Below, piece after piece: positions 1 to 10,704 of a stretch of 64,000 nucleotides of DNA. This DNA comes from Linum tenue (taxonomy: Eukaryota; Streptophyta; Magnoliopsida; Malpighiales; Linaceae). Position 1 is the stretch's first letter, and each line of letters begins with the position of its first letter. The notes below the pieces were generated by a model. It searched no databases. It saw only the letters and a program-made list of their open reading frames with translations, and was not told the origin of the DNA. The translations under genes were made by a program, and so were the position numbers. The stretch spans positions 4,494,937 to 4,558,936 of the forward strand of contig CAMGYJ010000009.1 of the NCBI GenBank assembly GCA_946122785.1, in the 5' to 3' direction.

Positions 1-331
1 CCCCCCCCCCTTCGTTCGTCATCTCGACCGGTTTCGGCGCCCTCTCTGGTTCGCCTCCCCTTGCCTGCAGCGAGGTGATTGCCCTCATCAGGTCCTCCAG
101 CCTTCGCCGCAGATCGTCAGCATCCTCCTTCGCCTCAGCCTGCACTCTTGCCAGGCCTTCTTCGAGCCTGGCTAGCGCATCAGAGTGCTCGTGCACCACC
201 TCCTTCACCGCCTCCAGCTCGGTAAGATCCTCCATCACCACCTCGTCGCGATCAACACCGCCCGTTCCGGTGCTCCTCTCGGCTGCCTGCGCCTTCTCCT
301 CCGCCGCCTTCATCGATTTCGTTGTCACCAT
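1..331 (-). CDS. gag N-terminus of a Ty3/gypsy-type LTR element (runs off the left edge)
   Basis: The minus strand opens with ATG at 331 and stays open to position 1, about 110 codons, so the gene is cut by the window edge. The product starts MVTTKSMKAAEEKAQ, nearly the same opening as the complete gag at 10705 (MVTTKSMKAAEKAEK). A charged, coiled-coil-like stretch rich in Glu, Leu and Arg follows, then a Gly/Pro/Glu-rich linker. This matches the N-terminal part of gag, the capsid precursor that packages element RNA in cytoplasmic particles. The start lies 49 bases inside the primer-binding site. Whether the rest carries pol or is gag-only like the second element cannot be seen. Confidence 0.85.
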   Translation of the reverse strand, partial: MVTTKSMKAAEEKAQAAERSTGTGGVDRDEVVMEDLTELEAVKEVVHEHSDALARLEEGLARVQAEAKEDADDLRRRLEDLMRAITSLQARGGEPERAPKPVEMTNEGGG

Positions 332-379
332 CGTTGCCTTCCCTGGTTCAAGAGTTCAGATGAACTCACTCTCGAGCCA

Positions 380-392
380 GGCTCTGATACCA
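380..392 (-). other. Primer-binding site of the left-edge element
   Basis: The minus strand reads TGGTATCAGAGCC two bases downstream of the LTR end. This is the usual tRNA-Met primer-binding site of plant LTR elements and primes minus-strand DNA synthesis. The same 13 bases occur at 10628 and 18338. Confidence 0.9.
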
Positions 393-394
393 GA

Positions 395-801
395 TGTAGG
401 AAACAAGATTTCCTACAGGATGGGAATTGGGGAATTTAGCTAGATCAATTAGGGATTGATCTAACTAGGGATTAGAATTGAGGATTTGAGAACAAGAAGA
501 GGGAAGAATTTGGGCTGCTGCTGCCGCAGCTTTGGAGGGAGAAAAGAGAGAGAGGGAACTCGCAGGAGAGAGGGGAGAGAGAGTTAGGATTTAGGTTTTG
601 GTTCTGTAATTGCATAAATCCTAAAATAAGACTACTAATACAGATTATATAACCTGTCTAATTCCTATCTGCTACCCGAATAATAAAACGTAACAATTAA
701 CTCCCTGTTTATTCCCCCAAGTACCCAAATAATCCCCCAATAAATAAAAACCGACACTAATACGAAATAACCGAAAACTGCTAATAATTATGTTTCCCAC
801 A
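395..801 (-). repeat. 5' LTR of the left-edge gypsy-type element
   Basis: Read on the minus strand, this 407-bp block begins TGTGGGAAAC and ends in TTTCCTACA, the TG...CA ends expected of an LTR. It is followed after two bases by a primer-binding site at 380-392 (TGGTATCAGAGCC, complementary to the 3' end of initiator tRNA-Met) and then gag. It aligns along its length with the 378-bp LTRs at 10248 and 12850, so both belong to one family. Its last 23 bases form a hairpin. Host DNA resumes at 802; the putative 5-bp target duplication there (AAGAG) cannot be checked because the other end is outside the window. Confidence 0.88.
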
Positions 802-822
802 AAGAGCAAGAAAGCTGAGTGA

Positions 823-1255
823 GTGAATGACTTGTTGCCTGCCAAAAGTCTGATGGAAATCCTCAACTTTTCTGCTAGTATTGTTGTATGTATCTGCATA
901 TCTTTGTCCATGTTTGCCGCATCCAAGGTGCCCTTCTCGATTGGCATTATTGTTTGTTCACTGTGTCATCACTTGCTGGCTCAATGCTTCAAACGGGAGT
1001 CTGCCCACTTGAAAGTTCACTGAGAGGTCATCCTCATTCAAATTGGAAGGCTCTACCATACAATGTCGCGAAGAACTGATTCATCGTCAAGATAGTAGAG
1101 CATATCTTCAGTGTTTATTCATCTCTGTTGGGTATGAAGAATACTATGTGTCTCGAGAAAATGGTGGTACGAAACCGCACAAGATGGCTTGGCATCCCAT
1201 AGATAGAGCAATCGAGAGATGTTCGCATCTCTTAATGCACCGTGATCCTCTCTAG
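823..1255 (+). pseudogene. Possible 3' exon(s) of an unrecognised gene, cut by the neighbouring retroelement
   Basis: From 1013 to the TAG at 1253-1255 the plus strand is open for about 80 codons of non-repetitive, protein-like composition (ending in HRDPL). From 823 to 1021 a neighbouring frame is open and encodes a hydrophobic Ile/Val/Cys-rich segment, running from just after a TGA at 820. Joining the two would need a splice or a one-base shift near 1013. I do not recognise the family. It lies directly against the LTR end at 801, so any upstream part has been separated by the insertion. It may be a real terminal exon, a gene remnant, or chance; the call is weak. Confidence 0.25.
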
Positions 1256-1586
1256 TCTCTTCAGGTTTAATACTAGCTTATATGCGTATTTAATGTGTTC
1301 TGTAGAATAGGGGAGCTTATGCGACAGTTATTCGTCATCGAGAAAAAACCGATATATAATCTTCGAATCCATCTAATAAGAGATATTTACATAACCAAAT
1401 AAGATTGGGAGTTATCTATCTTGCATACACCAAGTTCAAAGCCAGGCGCATGAAAACAAATAAGTTCCATTGGAAGGAGCAAATTCTGCGAGTGGTCAAT
1501 TCACCGCCCATTGGAAGGAAAGGTAGAAAGTAGTAGCAAGCAGTCAAGAGTCGAGTAAGTAACAGCCGAAGAAACAGAAAATGAAA

Positions 1587-1588
<2 letters not shown>

Positions 1589-1620
<32 letters not shown>
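1589..1620 (+). repeat. (GAAA)n microsatellite
   Basis: About seven and a half uninterrupted GAAA units. Confidence 0.95.
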
Positions 1621-1621
<1 letters not shown>

Positions 1622-2160
1622 CCAAAATGTAAGATGTGCATCTGCCTCTGCCCCCACAGAAATCTCAAATCTGCAATCTCAAATCTGCACTGGATAAGGA
1701 TTTCTTGCTTGGCCATACTGATGAATGATTGATTCTCAAGTTGTTGATAGATAGCCAGCAATTTTATTTTTATTTTTGTCCAATTTTCATGGCAGGGAGG
1801 GAGGGATTTTGCAAAGCTTAGTTTAGTTAGCTAACCTTCATATGGTTTTTACAATGAGATGACTAGTTGCCAATGTCAGGGCAACGTCAGAATGATGTGG
1901 GTGAGACGTACATACAGCATACAAAACGAAAACTTAAACCCCTGCAGCTCGAAATTCCAGTTAAACCGAAACGAACATACAACATACAAGTTCCAGTCTA
2001 CAGCAAATGAGGATGTTGATTGATTTGGTCTTTGATCACTATCTGGAGAGGCATTTTGTCCGGTTAAAACCAAACCGACTGAATATCGGCAGGTGGAGGA
2101 TCAACATTCTGAGTTTAAGTTGTGATATACAATGCAGCCTGAACTCAAACAATCTCTCTT

Positions 2161-3944
2161 CTATTCATCAGCCATGGCCAGCTCCAAAGCGTAGTCGTCT
2201 CGCTCCTGTCAAATCGAATCGTTTTATGATTTATCGATTATCCTCTCTCCTGTGATCTTACAAGGATGATATATTAGGAAACAAAAGACTTACGATTGGC
2301 CCTCGAGCAAAATACCTCCCGAACTGAAGCCAATATACCTGATGCATACAACGGAAGAGTGTGTTTGGTATTAACTTGCAAGCACAACATCTAGTAAGCC
2401 CATAGAGGAGAAAACCAGGCAAAATATGTAGAGCTTGAAGAAGTTTGGCAATGTACCTCATCTTCATCTTGTGTTTCGACTTCAAGATCCGAGGACGGAA
2501 ACCCCACACAAAGCAGTGCATATCCCTGCACGTCCAGACATCAGATGCATATCACATGTTACTTCTTATGCAAGAAATTAAATCTTTTGTGTCCCATCTC
2601 TTTGGTTTAACAAAAAAAAAAAGAGCTGCCATTGCCTTATCTTTGAGCTCTGCAGATATCCCTAGAGCTTCTGGCTGTCTGAGTTGTCCAGATTTCACAC
2701 GTACTGCACAGCTAGTGCAACAACCTGCAGCCAGAGAGCCTGTTGATGAGCAACAACTTAGAACGATGGAGTAGAGCCTACTTGCAGGCACCGAATATAC
2801 ACAAGCACAGAAGACAACACGAATCCACTTGATTGCCTTAAGTTGTTATCCACAACTCGATACATCACAAATATCGACTGGGGACCAACTTGAAAGGAGA
2901 TGATGGAAACCAATAAGCTGATAAAAGAAAATGGATTTCCTAGAGCGAGTTGCATTTGCAGATGAAACACAATGTAAATGAAGGATTTCCTAGATAGAGA
3001 ACAGCTAGAAGAGGTAGGTAAGGTTCAGTCCTCATTCCAACAGACTACCCATAGATATGGTTTTCGAAACACACACAAACTCCTTCAAACTGCCTTAATT
3101 CTGATGGTCCTATTGAGACACATATCAGGTGACTCAACCATAATTATATTCCACAATCCAACAAGGGTACCTAACCATCTTAGTTCTAAACAATGCAAAT
3201 CCGATCATCGAAAGAACCAATCTACAGCACAAGCAGGAGAGCCCACATGAAAGAACTACAGCATACCCTGAAATTCATTTCTAAATTCCTATCTCCTCGG
3301 CCAGCAAATGGGTTTTGCTAAATCACTCTTCATAGCCAGAGGAAGCGAATTCAGAAGGTCATCTCTCCATGATCTAGAAGCGAGATTCTACCCCACATTG
3401 AATCGAAACTCATTGCTTTAACATCCCCTCTAAGATCAACTTGACAATATGCATTCACAGATGGGTTATAATTCAATAAGATATACAGACTAATACCATG
3501 CCTGCAAGCAAACGGAAGCGTAATGTCCTGCGCTTCCGCTGTGTGCAATATATACTGATCCTGCATAAAAAAAATAACATCCCAAGAGATCTCATGAACT
3601 GAAGGGTAACATCAAAAAGGATCCCAAAAGCAAGAAGAAGCAAAATAACGCAGCCATACCTCTGGGACGACGAACTCGTGGACGACGCCGCGCTGCCGGT
3701 CATGAACAGTGACTTTGTGGGTGGGAACCGCAATCGGGGCTGCGGCGGGTACACCGTTTACTCCGACCGGAGTCTGGAGCTCCGATTTTGTTCTGACGAG
3801 AGCCCATTTCGGCCGCCGGGAGCTGGTGGCGGAGGGATTGGAGCTAGAGGGGAAGAATGGAGATTGGAGAGGTGTGGATTTAGGCCAAAATGGGGAGGAG
3901 ATAGTGGAGCTGCAACTGCAAGAGACGATAAGGTTAAGGTCCAT
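2161..3944 (-). CDS. FdC2: Plastid 2Fe-2S ferredoxin, FdC2 type, six exons
   Basis: The minus-strand coding exons are 3660-3944, 3497-3560, 2636-2724, 2457-2525, 2294-2338 and 2161-2205, giving 198 residues. Residues 1-75 are Ser/Thr/Pro-rich like a chloroplast transit peptide. The ferredoxin fold begins at HKVTVHDRQRG. The cluster ligands are Cys114, Cys119, Cys122 and Cys152, with exact plant-ferredoxin spacing (x4, x2, x29); an extra Cys118 precedes the second ligand. The tail ending YALELAMADE is the C-terminal extension typical of FdC2. The family carries electrons in the chloroplast stroma with a redox behaviour unlike leaf ferredoxin. I chose the ATG at 3944 because it gives the usual N-terminus; an in-frame ATG at 4004 would add 20 residues. 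Intron 3 has a GC donor; the other four are GT-AG. No breaks seen. Confidence 0.93.
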
Positions 3945-4251
3945 CTTTTGGATGAACGATTGAAAGGGAGCGATGGGATTTCTTTCCCTCCCTATTTTGG
4001 CCATCTCTTTGGCGGTTCAAAAATATCAATATGGTCACTGAACTTGAATATATGTATCAAACGCATACCCACATTGTTAGAACTCATAAGTCGTAATGGC
4101 AAATGGATTGGTGGATTGGATAGGTGAATTCATGGATCAATTGGATAATTGATTCATGGATCCAAACGACATTCAAGTTTTGGAGCATTATGTAAATTTT
4201 GAAAAGTTTAGGTACTAAATGTCATAATGAAAAAATTTAGGTATCAAAAAG

Positions 4252-4551
4252 TTTTTTTTAACAAAACGATAGCTTGTATTAAACAAGAAAAGAGAGTTAC
4301 ATCATATCCACCTCCCTGGGGAGCCAAAACACAAAAATCAAACCCAGAACAACGATTGAAAAACAAAGAAAGGATCTTCTTAGCCACTAGATAGGCTACC
4401 CCTATTGTCGTCCCTCCTCACAACAAAACTGCAAATTGGGAAAAGACAACTGTTGGAACCGAATCTCCTCGTAGATTGCTTCGCCACGAATATCGGCTAC
4501 CAATCCTACATTAACCTTGTCAATCACCACCTTTGCATCACCTTCAATCGT
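4252..4551 (-). mobile_element. 5'-truncated LINE tail with target-site duplication
   Basis: On the minus strand this 300-bp insert encodes the end of the RNase H-like domain found at the C-terminus of plant LINEs (motif EGDAKVVIDKV), then a short 3' UTR and an A-run (plus strand T8 at 4252). The flanks 4240-4251 and 4552-4563 match at 11 of 12 bases (GGTAYCAAAAAG). That identifies it as one target-primed insertion of a severely truncated copy. It cannot encode a working enzyme. Confidence 0.8.
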
Positions 4552-4563
4552 GGTACCAAAAAG

Positions 4564-6538
4564 TCATTTACCAATAATTATTTTCTTATTAAAAATAAAT
4601 GTTATGTACCAAAATGTAAAATATAAAAAGTATAGGTTAACATTCCACGATCCTCTGGGATTTGTGATCGTTAACATTCAATAAATATAAAAATTCTAAT
4701 TTTATATTAAATGACATTTCTATCTTAATAAAAAAATTAGAATGGTTCAGAAAATTTTGAGAATTTATTTATATACATAGTTAGTGAGATAAATAAGAAA
4801 AGGAAGGGATAAAGCAGGAAAAAAAATTCACAAATCAAGTTATAGAATCTCCGATAATGAGAGATTCGATATTGATAGATTTTAGAAATTGAAATCTCTA
4901 AACTTATAATCCACAATACTAAAAGTAACCAAAAATATTTTTCACAAATTTACAAATTGAGTGAGTGAATCAATCAGTGAAATCCTTTTCTCCCAAACAA
5001 AGCTCTTTTGGAAACTTCTCAAGTCCAAAGCCCTTTTAGACATTTGGTAAATACCAGCCCATCAACTGGTGATGATTTTCGGCAGTCGAAAATAGTAACT
5101 GGAAAAGCAAACAAACGAAGCAGTCAGGCCCAATAACTAGTAGCCCAACGGGCCGCCTTTCATATATCTTCCTCTAAATTTACCCCAAAAGCTTCTTTTG
5201 AGTCGCCGTCGGCCCAACCAAGAGCTGTTGTAATAAAATCTAAATCTTCATGCCCTGCATGGAAAACGTGCACAGGGAATCTAACAACAAAAATATATGA
5301 TTTTTTATTATTATTAAATGTCCATTTAACTAATCAACAGAATACATGATATTTAAACGAAACGATAAGTTTTGAGCGGTCCTAACATCATTATCATACT
5401 ATACGTGTCAATACACATTATACAATACAATTATCATCCCGCAGTTAGTGATAATATATAATACGTGAATAATTAGGTAAGATCAAATTAAGTACGTTTA
5501 TTTTATTTTAGTTTGTTAATGACTGCTGATCGTACGTACCATATCATAATTGATGTTGTTTGCCGAATCGATTACGTTGCTTGCTGCCCAACCCACTCCT
5601 CAAAACTCAGTAACCGAAATCAATTCCATTATAACTTAAAAAAAAACCGAATCAATTATCTTAGCAGTCAACGTAACCGAAACTCTTGGGTACAATCTAC
5701 GTCGGGTAAATTGCCAAACACCTTGCTACATAACAGAATTTGTACCACGTACATCATATTTGTATTCATATAGATACTTGACCAATACAAATATTGCTCG
5801 GATTGATTGGGTCGGACACCCGTCGTACGAATTGAGTTACCTATCTCTCTAAAAGATTGTTTGGAAGTTACAATTGTTTTCTTGGGGTAGTTCTTGTACT
5901 TGTATTGTTTAGAATGTATCGTTTTCTGTTTTTTTTTATAATTTGTTTACACCATATATACATGGATTGTTTAGGTGATATGACATAAAATATCATCCAA
6001 AAATGAGTGATTGTTATATCTCAGCTTTTTGCTGAGATGTTGAGATCGTAGAATTGAGATTGTTTTACCAAACTTTTCGCTGATCTGACGTACACAATCG
6101 TACATATCAAAAACTGGATCTTATAAAGCATCAAATTCGTCAAACTAGATGACCATGTTTGATTGTTTTTCTTTGTCACTATGCAGGCATAGCCTAGCCT
6201 AGCTAGCTACTTATCTTTATTAGTTATTACCAAGTCGCTATACACGACCAAAATAATTAGTCTGATGCGACGCAAATTTGTGGTCGATCTCATAAGTACT
6301 ATTCCACGGAACACTGATTTTGACTGCTATAATAATCACAAAAGAAAACAAAACCCCCAAAACCTCTGGACCGTCCGATCCACATTTTCGACAATCGAGT
6401 GGCTGAGAATTGTCTTGGACACTTCAACACCCTCAGGGTCCTCTCTAGGACCACGACCTTTTTGGATTCTTTGTTTTTAGATAAATCAGCCTTAATCTAT
6501 TCCCACTTGGCCAAAGAAATTAAGTTCATCCACAAAAG
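4564..6538. other. Intergenic AT-rich DNA
   Basis: No gene, RNA gene or clear repeat was recognised. Open frames here are short and of random composition. Confidence 0.6.
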
Positions 6539-6781
6539 TAGGGTAATTGACGAAAATGGTCACTTAGGTTTAGACCTGTAACAAAACGGTCACAGACGTT
6601 TAAAACGTAACAAATACGCCTTGTTGACACAGTGCAAACTTCATAAAAAAAAATTATAAAACACCTAACCAGCCCGTAAAACTACCTCAATTACTATATA
6701 GTTGTTTTATTATATCGTGTTACTTGTATGATATTTTTGTTATGTTTTAATCATTTGTGGCCATTTTGATCAATTACCCTA
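6539..6781. mobile_element. Foldback MITE, about 243 bp
   Basis: The ends are inverted copies: the left reads TAGGGTAATTGACGAAAATG, and the reverse complement of the right reads TAGGGTAATTGATCAAAATG. The match extends to about 24 bp with three mismatches. The element is AT-rich and non-coding. No exact target duplication could be fixed, so the superfamily is unassigned. Confidence 0.6.
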
Positions 6782-7866
6782 CAAAATATATAGTTTATAC
6801 AATAGAAAAGGTCTAAACCCTAGGAAGGAATTTTTTTTTATAGGTGTAAACCTAAGAGAATTGAACCCGTTCATACTACAACATCACAACTCAATACATA
6901 AGAGTACAGTAGAGGTCTTTTTCTTCCACCTTCACGGAGAAATGTCGTCTTTGGTCTTCATTTAGTAGGTTTCATAAGAATATGCATCCATGTATTTTAC
7001 AGTAATGTACATAGTGAGGACTTATTTTGTTGTCCAATATAATATGCCACAGGTGTACGTCAATTTGTTTTGGGTGGAAACTTTCCCGATGTCGATTGAT
7101 TGGATTGCGCTTTTGACTTCCAGAAATCAAGACGGTCGTTACGGTTCACACATTTTCAAACAATATTCAAATGATGGTGTTTGATGTGTGGGGGAGCTTT
7201 TCAACCATGTTGCTAGGACCAGAACACTATTTGAAACCATTTACATGAAATCGCGAGCTCGATGGTTTGCAACGTAGGTGGCTCCGAACCATATAAGCCA
7301 CCCATCCTCCTCGCATGGCTCGCGCTTCCATGACCCACACTAGAACCCTTTCATGTACCTCTACAAAACTCCGTTGTGATGCCTTTGTCGCAATGTTGCT
7401 TTTTCGTGGCTCCACGTTGGTTGGAGCTGGGACATTATTGAACTCCCGGCACTGTTAAGCTTGCGTTGATCGCCGAGATATAACGAGCTCGTGATGCGCC
7501 GTTTAACTCGCGACATCTACCTGCACATGATCCTCAATGGTATTCGATTTACCCCATGCTTAAAACGTGAAATCCTTAATGGTCTATGAGTTTTAGCAAG
7601 ATCCCTAGACTTGCATCCCAACACTTTTCAAATAGAGAAAACTTGCCCTCACACCTCACACTTTTAGCATATAGAATCTGACTCTCCACCCAACTATATA
7701 CCTAATGACGACTAACACTATTCATATTTGTCTCCTCTTCACTCATTTCAAGTTCAAATTTGATCACTTCCAACAAACAAACATAATTGAAGCCACTACT
7801 CACCCCAAGTTGGCTAGTGTCCACTATGGCCATATAAACTCAAACCTCCCTCTCTTTCCTCCAATC
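6782..7866. other. Intergenic DNA
   Basis: This is AT-rich except for a more GC-balanced patch at about 7200-7550, which holds a 62-codon minus-strand frame of no recognisable family. No supported gene. Confidence 0.5.
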
Positions 7867-7874
7867 CAAAATAC

Positions 7875-9347
7875 TAGGGTTGGCTATTTGGTCCGGTTTT
7901 TTTGGTTTTACCCGAACCCGGACTGTATAACCCGAACCGGGACCGAATAGTAAACAATCCAATCCAATTTTTGGACTTAGATTTGAAGTAAAAAATCGTT
8001 CGGGACCGGATCGAAAACTGGATAAAGACCGGATAAGAGAGCTCAACCAAGCCCGGCCCTGAGCCTGTGCTGGCAGGCCCCCCAGCACAGGGTCTCAGGA
8101 AAATAGGGGCCTCACATAATCCATTTGTGTGTTACGGGCTTTATTTGTTTGTTATAAGCTGTTGGATTTTTGTCAAAAAAAAAAATAAAAAGCTGTTGGA
8201 TTTAATGGGCCTACACAAAGAAAAACAGAGGCCTTAAACTCATGGCTGCATATATTTATGAATACACTATACAAGGTTTTTTACTTTTTTTTTTTTAACA
8301 TTTGTCGGAATCGTGTCCCAAAAAATAGGCTTCCTATACCGTAAAAAAAAGGCTTCCTACAGTGTTTTTCAGCCTCGTGAGTCACGAAGTCCAATATGTA
8401 TTTATATTACCGGAAAAAATGTATACAGCATTTTGGACTTTGGACTTTTGGCAATGATTTCTTAATAGTGTTTTTGCAGCATATTTGGATGATACTTATT
8501 GACACAGGAAGTCTAAATTTATGTATTAACAGAGTATTTCCTCGCTTTACCATTACAACAATATTTTTGTGTCACAAAAAATTAGATAAACATATATTTT
8601 ATGCATTGTAGGATTTTACATTGACCAAATATTATAGTTATTTGTTGGCACTTTATATGCTGTAGATTTCAAATGCATATTAAATGTTGTTATTATAAAA
8701 GTAGCATTATAAATGACTTTCAAAAGCTTATAATTCAAAGAAGATGGGCTTTTCATCCTTGACTTCTACCTAATAAATTTTTTGGCACTTTTTTTTATAA
8801 TTTTATGATAAAAATAATGTAATAACAAATAGCAAATTTAGAATTTGTTCATAAATTATATAACATAATGAACCAAATATTAGAGATATTTGTTTCCGAC
8901 AGGTTTTGTCAGGTTTGATTTGCGGCTTGGTTGCGCTCATTGTAAATCTTGCCCTGAATTTTGTTAAATCATCATGTGTTTATCATTTGTACATCTTATT
9001 TTTAAAAAAACATTTCCTATTAAATTTATCAAAAAATGTTTGGGCCACATTTTCTTTTCAGAACAGGGCCTCCGAAAGTTCAGGGCCGGCCCTGAGCTCA
9101 ACACCCAAGACTTAAGGGTAATTTGCATAAACGGTCACAAACCTTTGCACTTAGTACAAAACTTAACCAACTCCTCACCCTTTTAGGCCTTAGGCCACTC
9201 AAGTCCCCATAAGTTCAATATAAAATCAAGACCGAATTGGGACCGGATCGGGTCAAGACCAGACCGGATCAAGACCGAACTGTATCCAATCCAATTTTTG
9301 GTCCTTATATTTTCAAAAAAACCGGATCGGGCCGTATAGCCACCCTA
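7875..9347. mobile_element. Non-autonomous hAT-type transposon (outer, interrupted)
   Basis: The left end reads TAGGGTTGGCTATTTGGTCC and the reverse complement of the right end reads TAGGGTGGCTATACGGCCCG. Both are followed by CCGG/GACC-rich subterminal sequence common in plant hAT elements. The element is flanked by a perfect 8-bp duplication, CAAAATAC, at 7867-7874 and 9348-9355, which is the hAT target length. Its 1473 bp include a second hAT-type insertion (8048-9094); without that it is about 420 bp. No transposase is encoded, so movement would have depended on an enzyme made elsewhere. Confidence 0.88.
8048..9094. mobile_element. Non-autonomous hAT-type transposon (inner, nested)
   Basis: The left end is CAAGCCCGGCCCTGA and the reverse complement of the right end is CAGGGCCGGCCCTGA. 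A perfect 8-bp duplication, AGCTCAAC, lies at 8040-8047 and 9095-9102. The 1047-bp body is AT-rich with no recognisable transposase. It sits inside the element at 7875-9347, so it is the younger insertion. A 13-base block, AGCTGTTGGATTT, is repeated near 8158 and 8190. Confidence 0.87.
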
Positions 9348-9355
9348 CAAAATAC

Positions 9356-10247
9356 TTCACCCCCTTTTATGTATATATTGTTTTGTCTTCTCTCCCATCT
9401 GGCCATCTCCTCTTTTCGGGAAACCCAATGCCCATAATGAAAGCGCCAAACTTGAAGGAAAGCGGCAAAAGACAATGAGGAAAACAATGCGAATTATAAT
9501 ACCTCGCGAAGTAGGGTAGGGGCGGCGGCTCACCTACCCCAAACCCTAATCTCTTTTCTTCGGTTTCTGCCTTTGCCGGCCACCGCGTGTCATCTTCAGC
9601 TGACTACCACCGCCCCTCCCATTTCACACGTGTCGAAGACCCATGTCGACCAATTATTCCGCCACCTGGCCCCCTTCAGGGGTTAACTTTCCCCCCTATG
9701 GAAAAGATGCTTTGTATATAGTGACTTGTTAGTTTTTACAGTTGAGAAATCATTCTGTAGGCTATTATCAAGCCAAGTGTGATCATTCATTTAGAGCTGA
9801 TATGCAATGTTAAAATGGAGTGGGCTATCAGCTTAGGCTTAAATACTTCGTTTATATGTACGCATACGTACTTTATTAGTTCAAAACTTTTATATTCATA
9901 TTATTGTTTAGTCGTTTCATTTTTTTTCCATTCATTCGATAGCTCACGTACTAAACACGTATAAAATCTGCATAACACGTTTATTATTCGTATTTTATGA
10001 ATTAAATTGTTAATTTTAATATTATTTATTTGTAAAATAATTAATTTTTTTATATTTATGACTATTAATGTACTATTAAACATAACTTTAGCTTAGAGAC
10101 GAAGTATAATACTCGTACGCATTTTATACGCAACTTTCCTGTACCGTATTTTATTAACTATGCTAGGCAGATACCATTAGATCGATCATCCTACGCCACC
10201 TTTTTATAAATAAAGTCAATCGAGCTATCGAGATTATACTCACACGT
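9356..10247. other. Intergenic DNA
   Basis: A GC-richer patch at about 9500-9690 contains a CACGTG box near 9627 and could be an old promoter or 5' end, but no coding exon could be supported. The rest is AT-rich. Confidence 0.45.
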
Positions 10248-10625
10248 TGTTAGAAACAAACAATTTACAGCTTTTCATTATTTCGTATTATTGTCGGTTT
10301 TGATAATTGGGGGATCATTTGGGGTATTTTTATTATATGGGTAGCAGTTAGGTATTTTGCGGATTATATAATCTGCAGTAGGGAGTTATTTTGTGATTAA
10401 GCAATCAATTACAGAAAAACCTAAAACCTAATCTCTCTCTCTCTCTCTCTCTCCCTCTAGCGCCGAACTCTCTTCTCCCTCTTTCTCCTTGGCTGATCGG
10501 CAGCAGCCCTCTTCTCCCCTCTCTTCTTCCTAAAATCTCTATTCCCAATCCCTAGCTTGATCAATCCCTAATTGATCTAGCTAATTTCCCCAATTCTACA
10601 ACCGTTAGAAACTTTGTTTCTAACA
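10248..10625 (+). repeat. 5' LTR of the gag-only element
   Basis: Starts TGTTAGAAAC and ends GTTTCTAACA. It contains a (CT)n run near 10432-10455. The last 22 bases fold back as GTTAGAAAC-TTT-GTTTCTAAC. By eye it matches the copy at 12850 without differences. Confidence 0.93.
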
Positions 10626-10627
10626 TC

Positions 10628-10640
10628 TGGTATCAGAGCC
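10628..10640 (+). other. Primer-binding site of the gag-only element
   Basis: TGGTATCAGAGCC, two bases after the 5' LTR; initiator tRNA-Met type. Confidence 0.92.
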
Positions 10641-10704
10641 CGGTTCCGATCAGTGAGTTCTTCCCAACTCCATCAGGAACAGCTCAGAAACCGGAGAATC
10701 AACG

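Noticed and set aside
3678..4127. 149-codon plus-strand frame opposite FdC2 exon 1
   Set aside because: Antisense to a well-supported exon with correct splice sites and family match.
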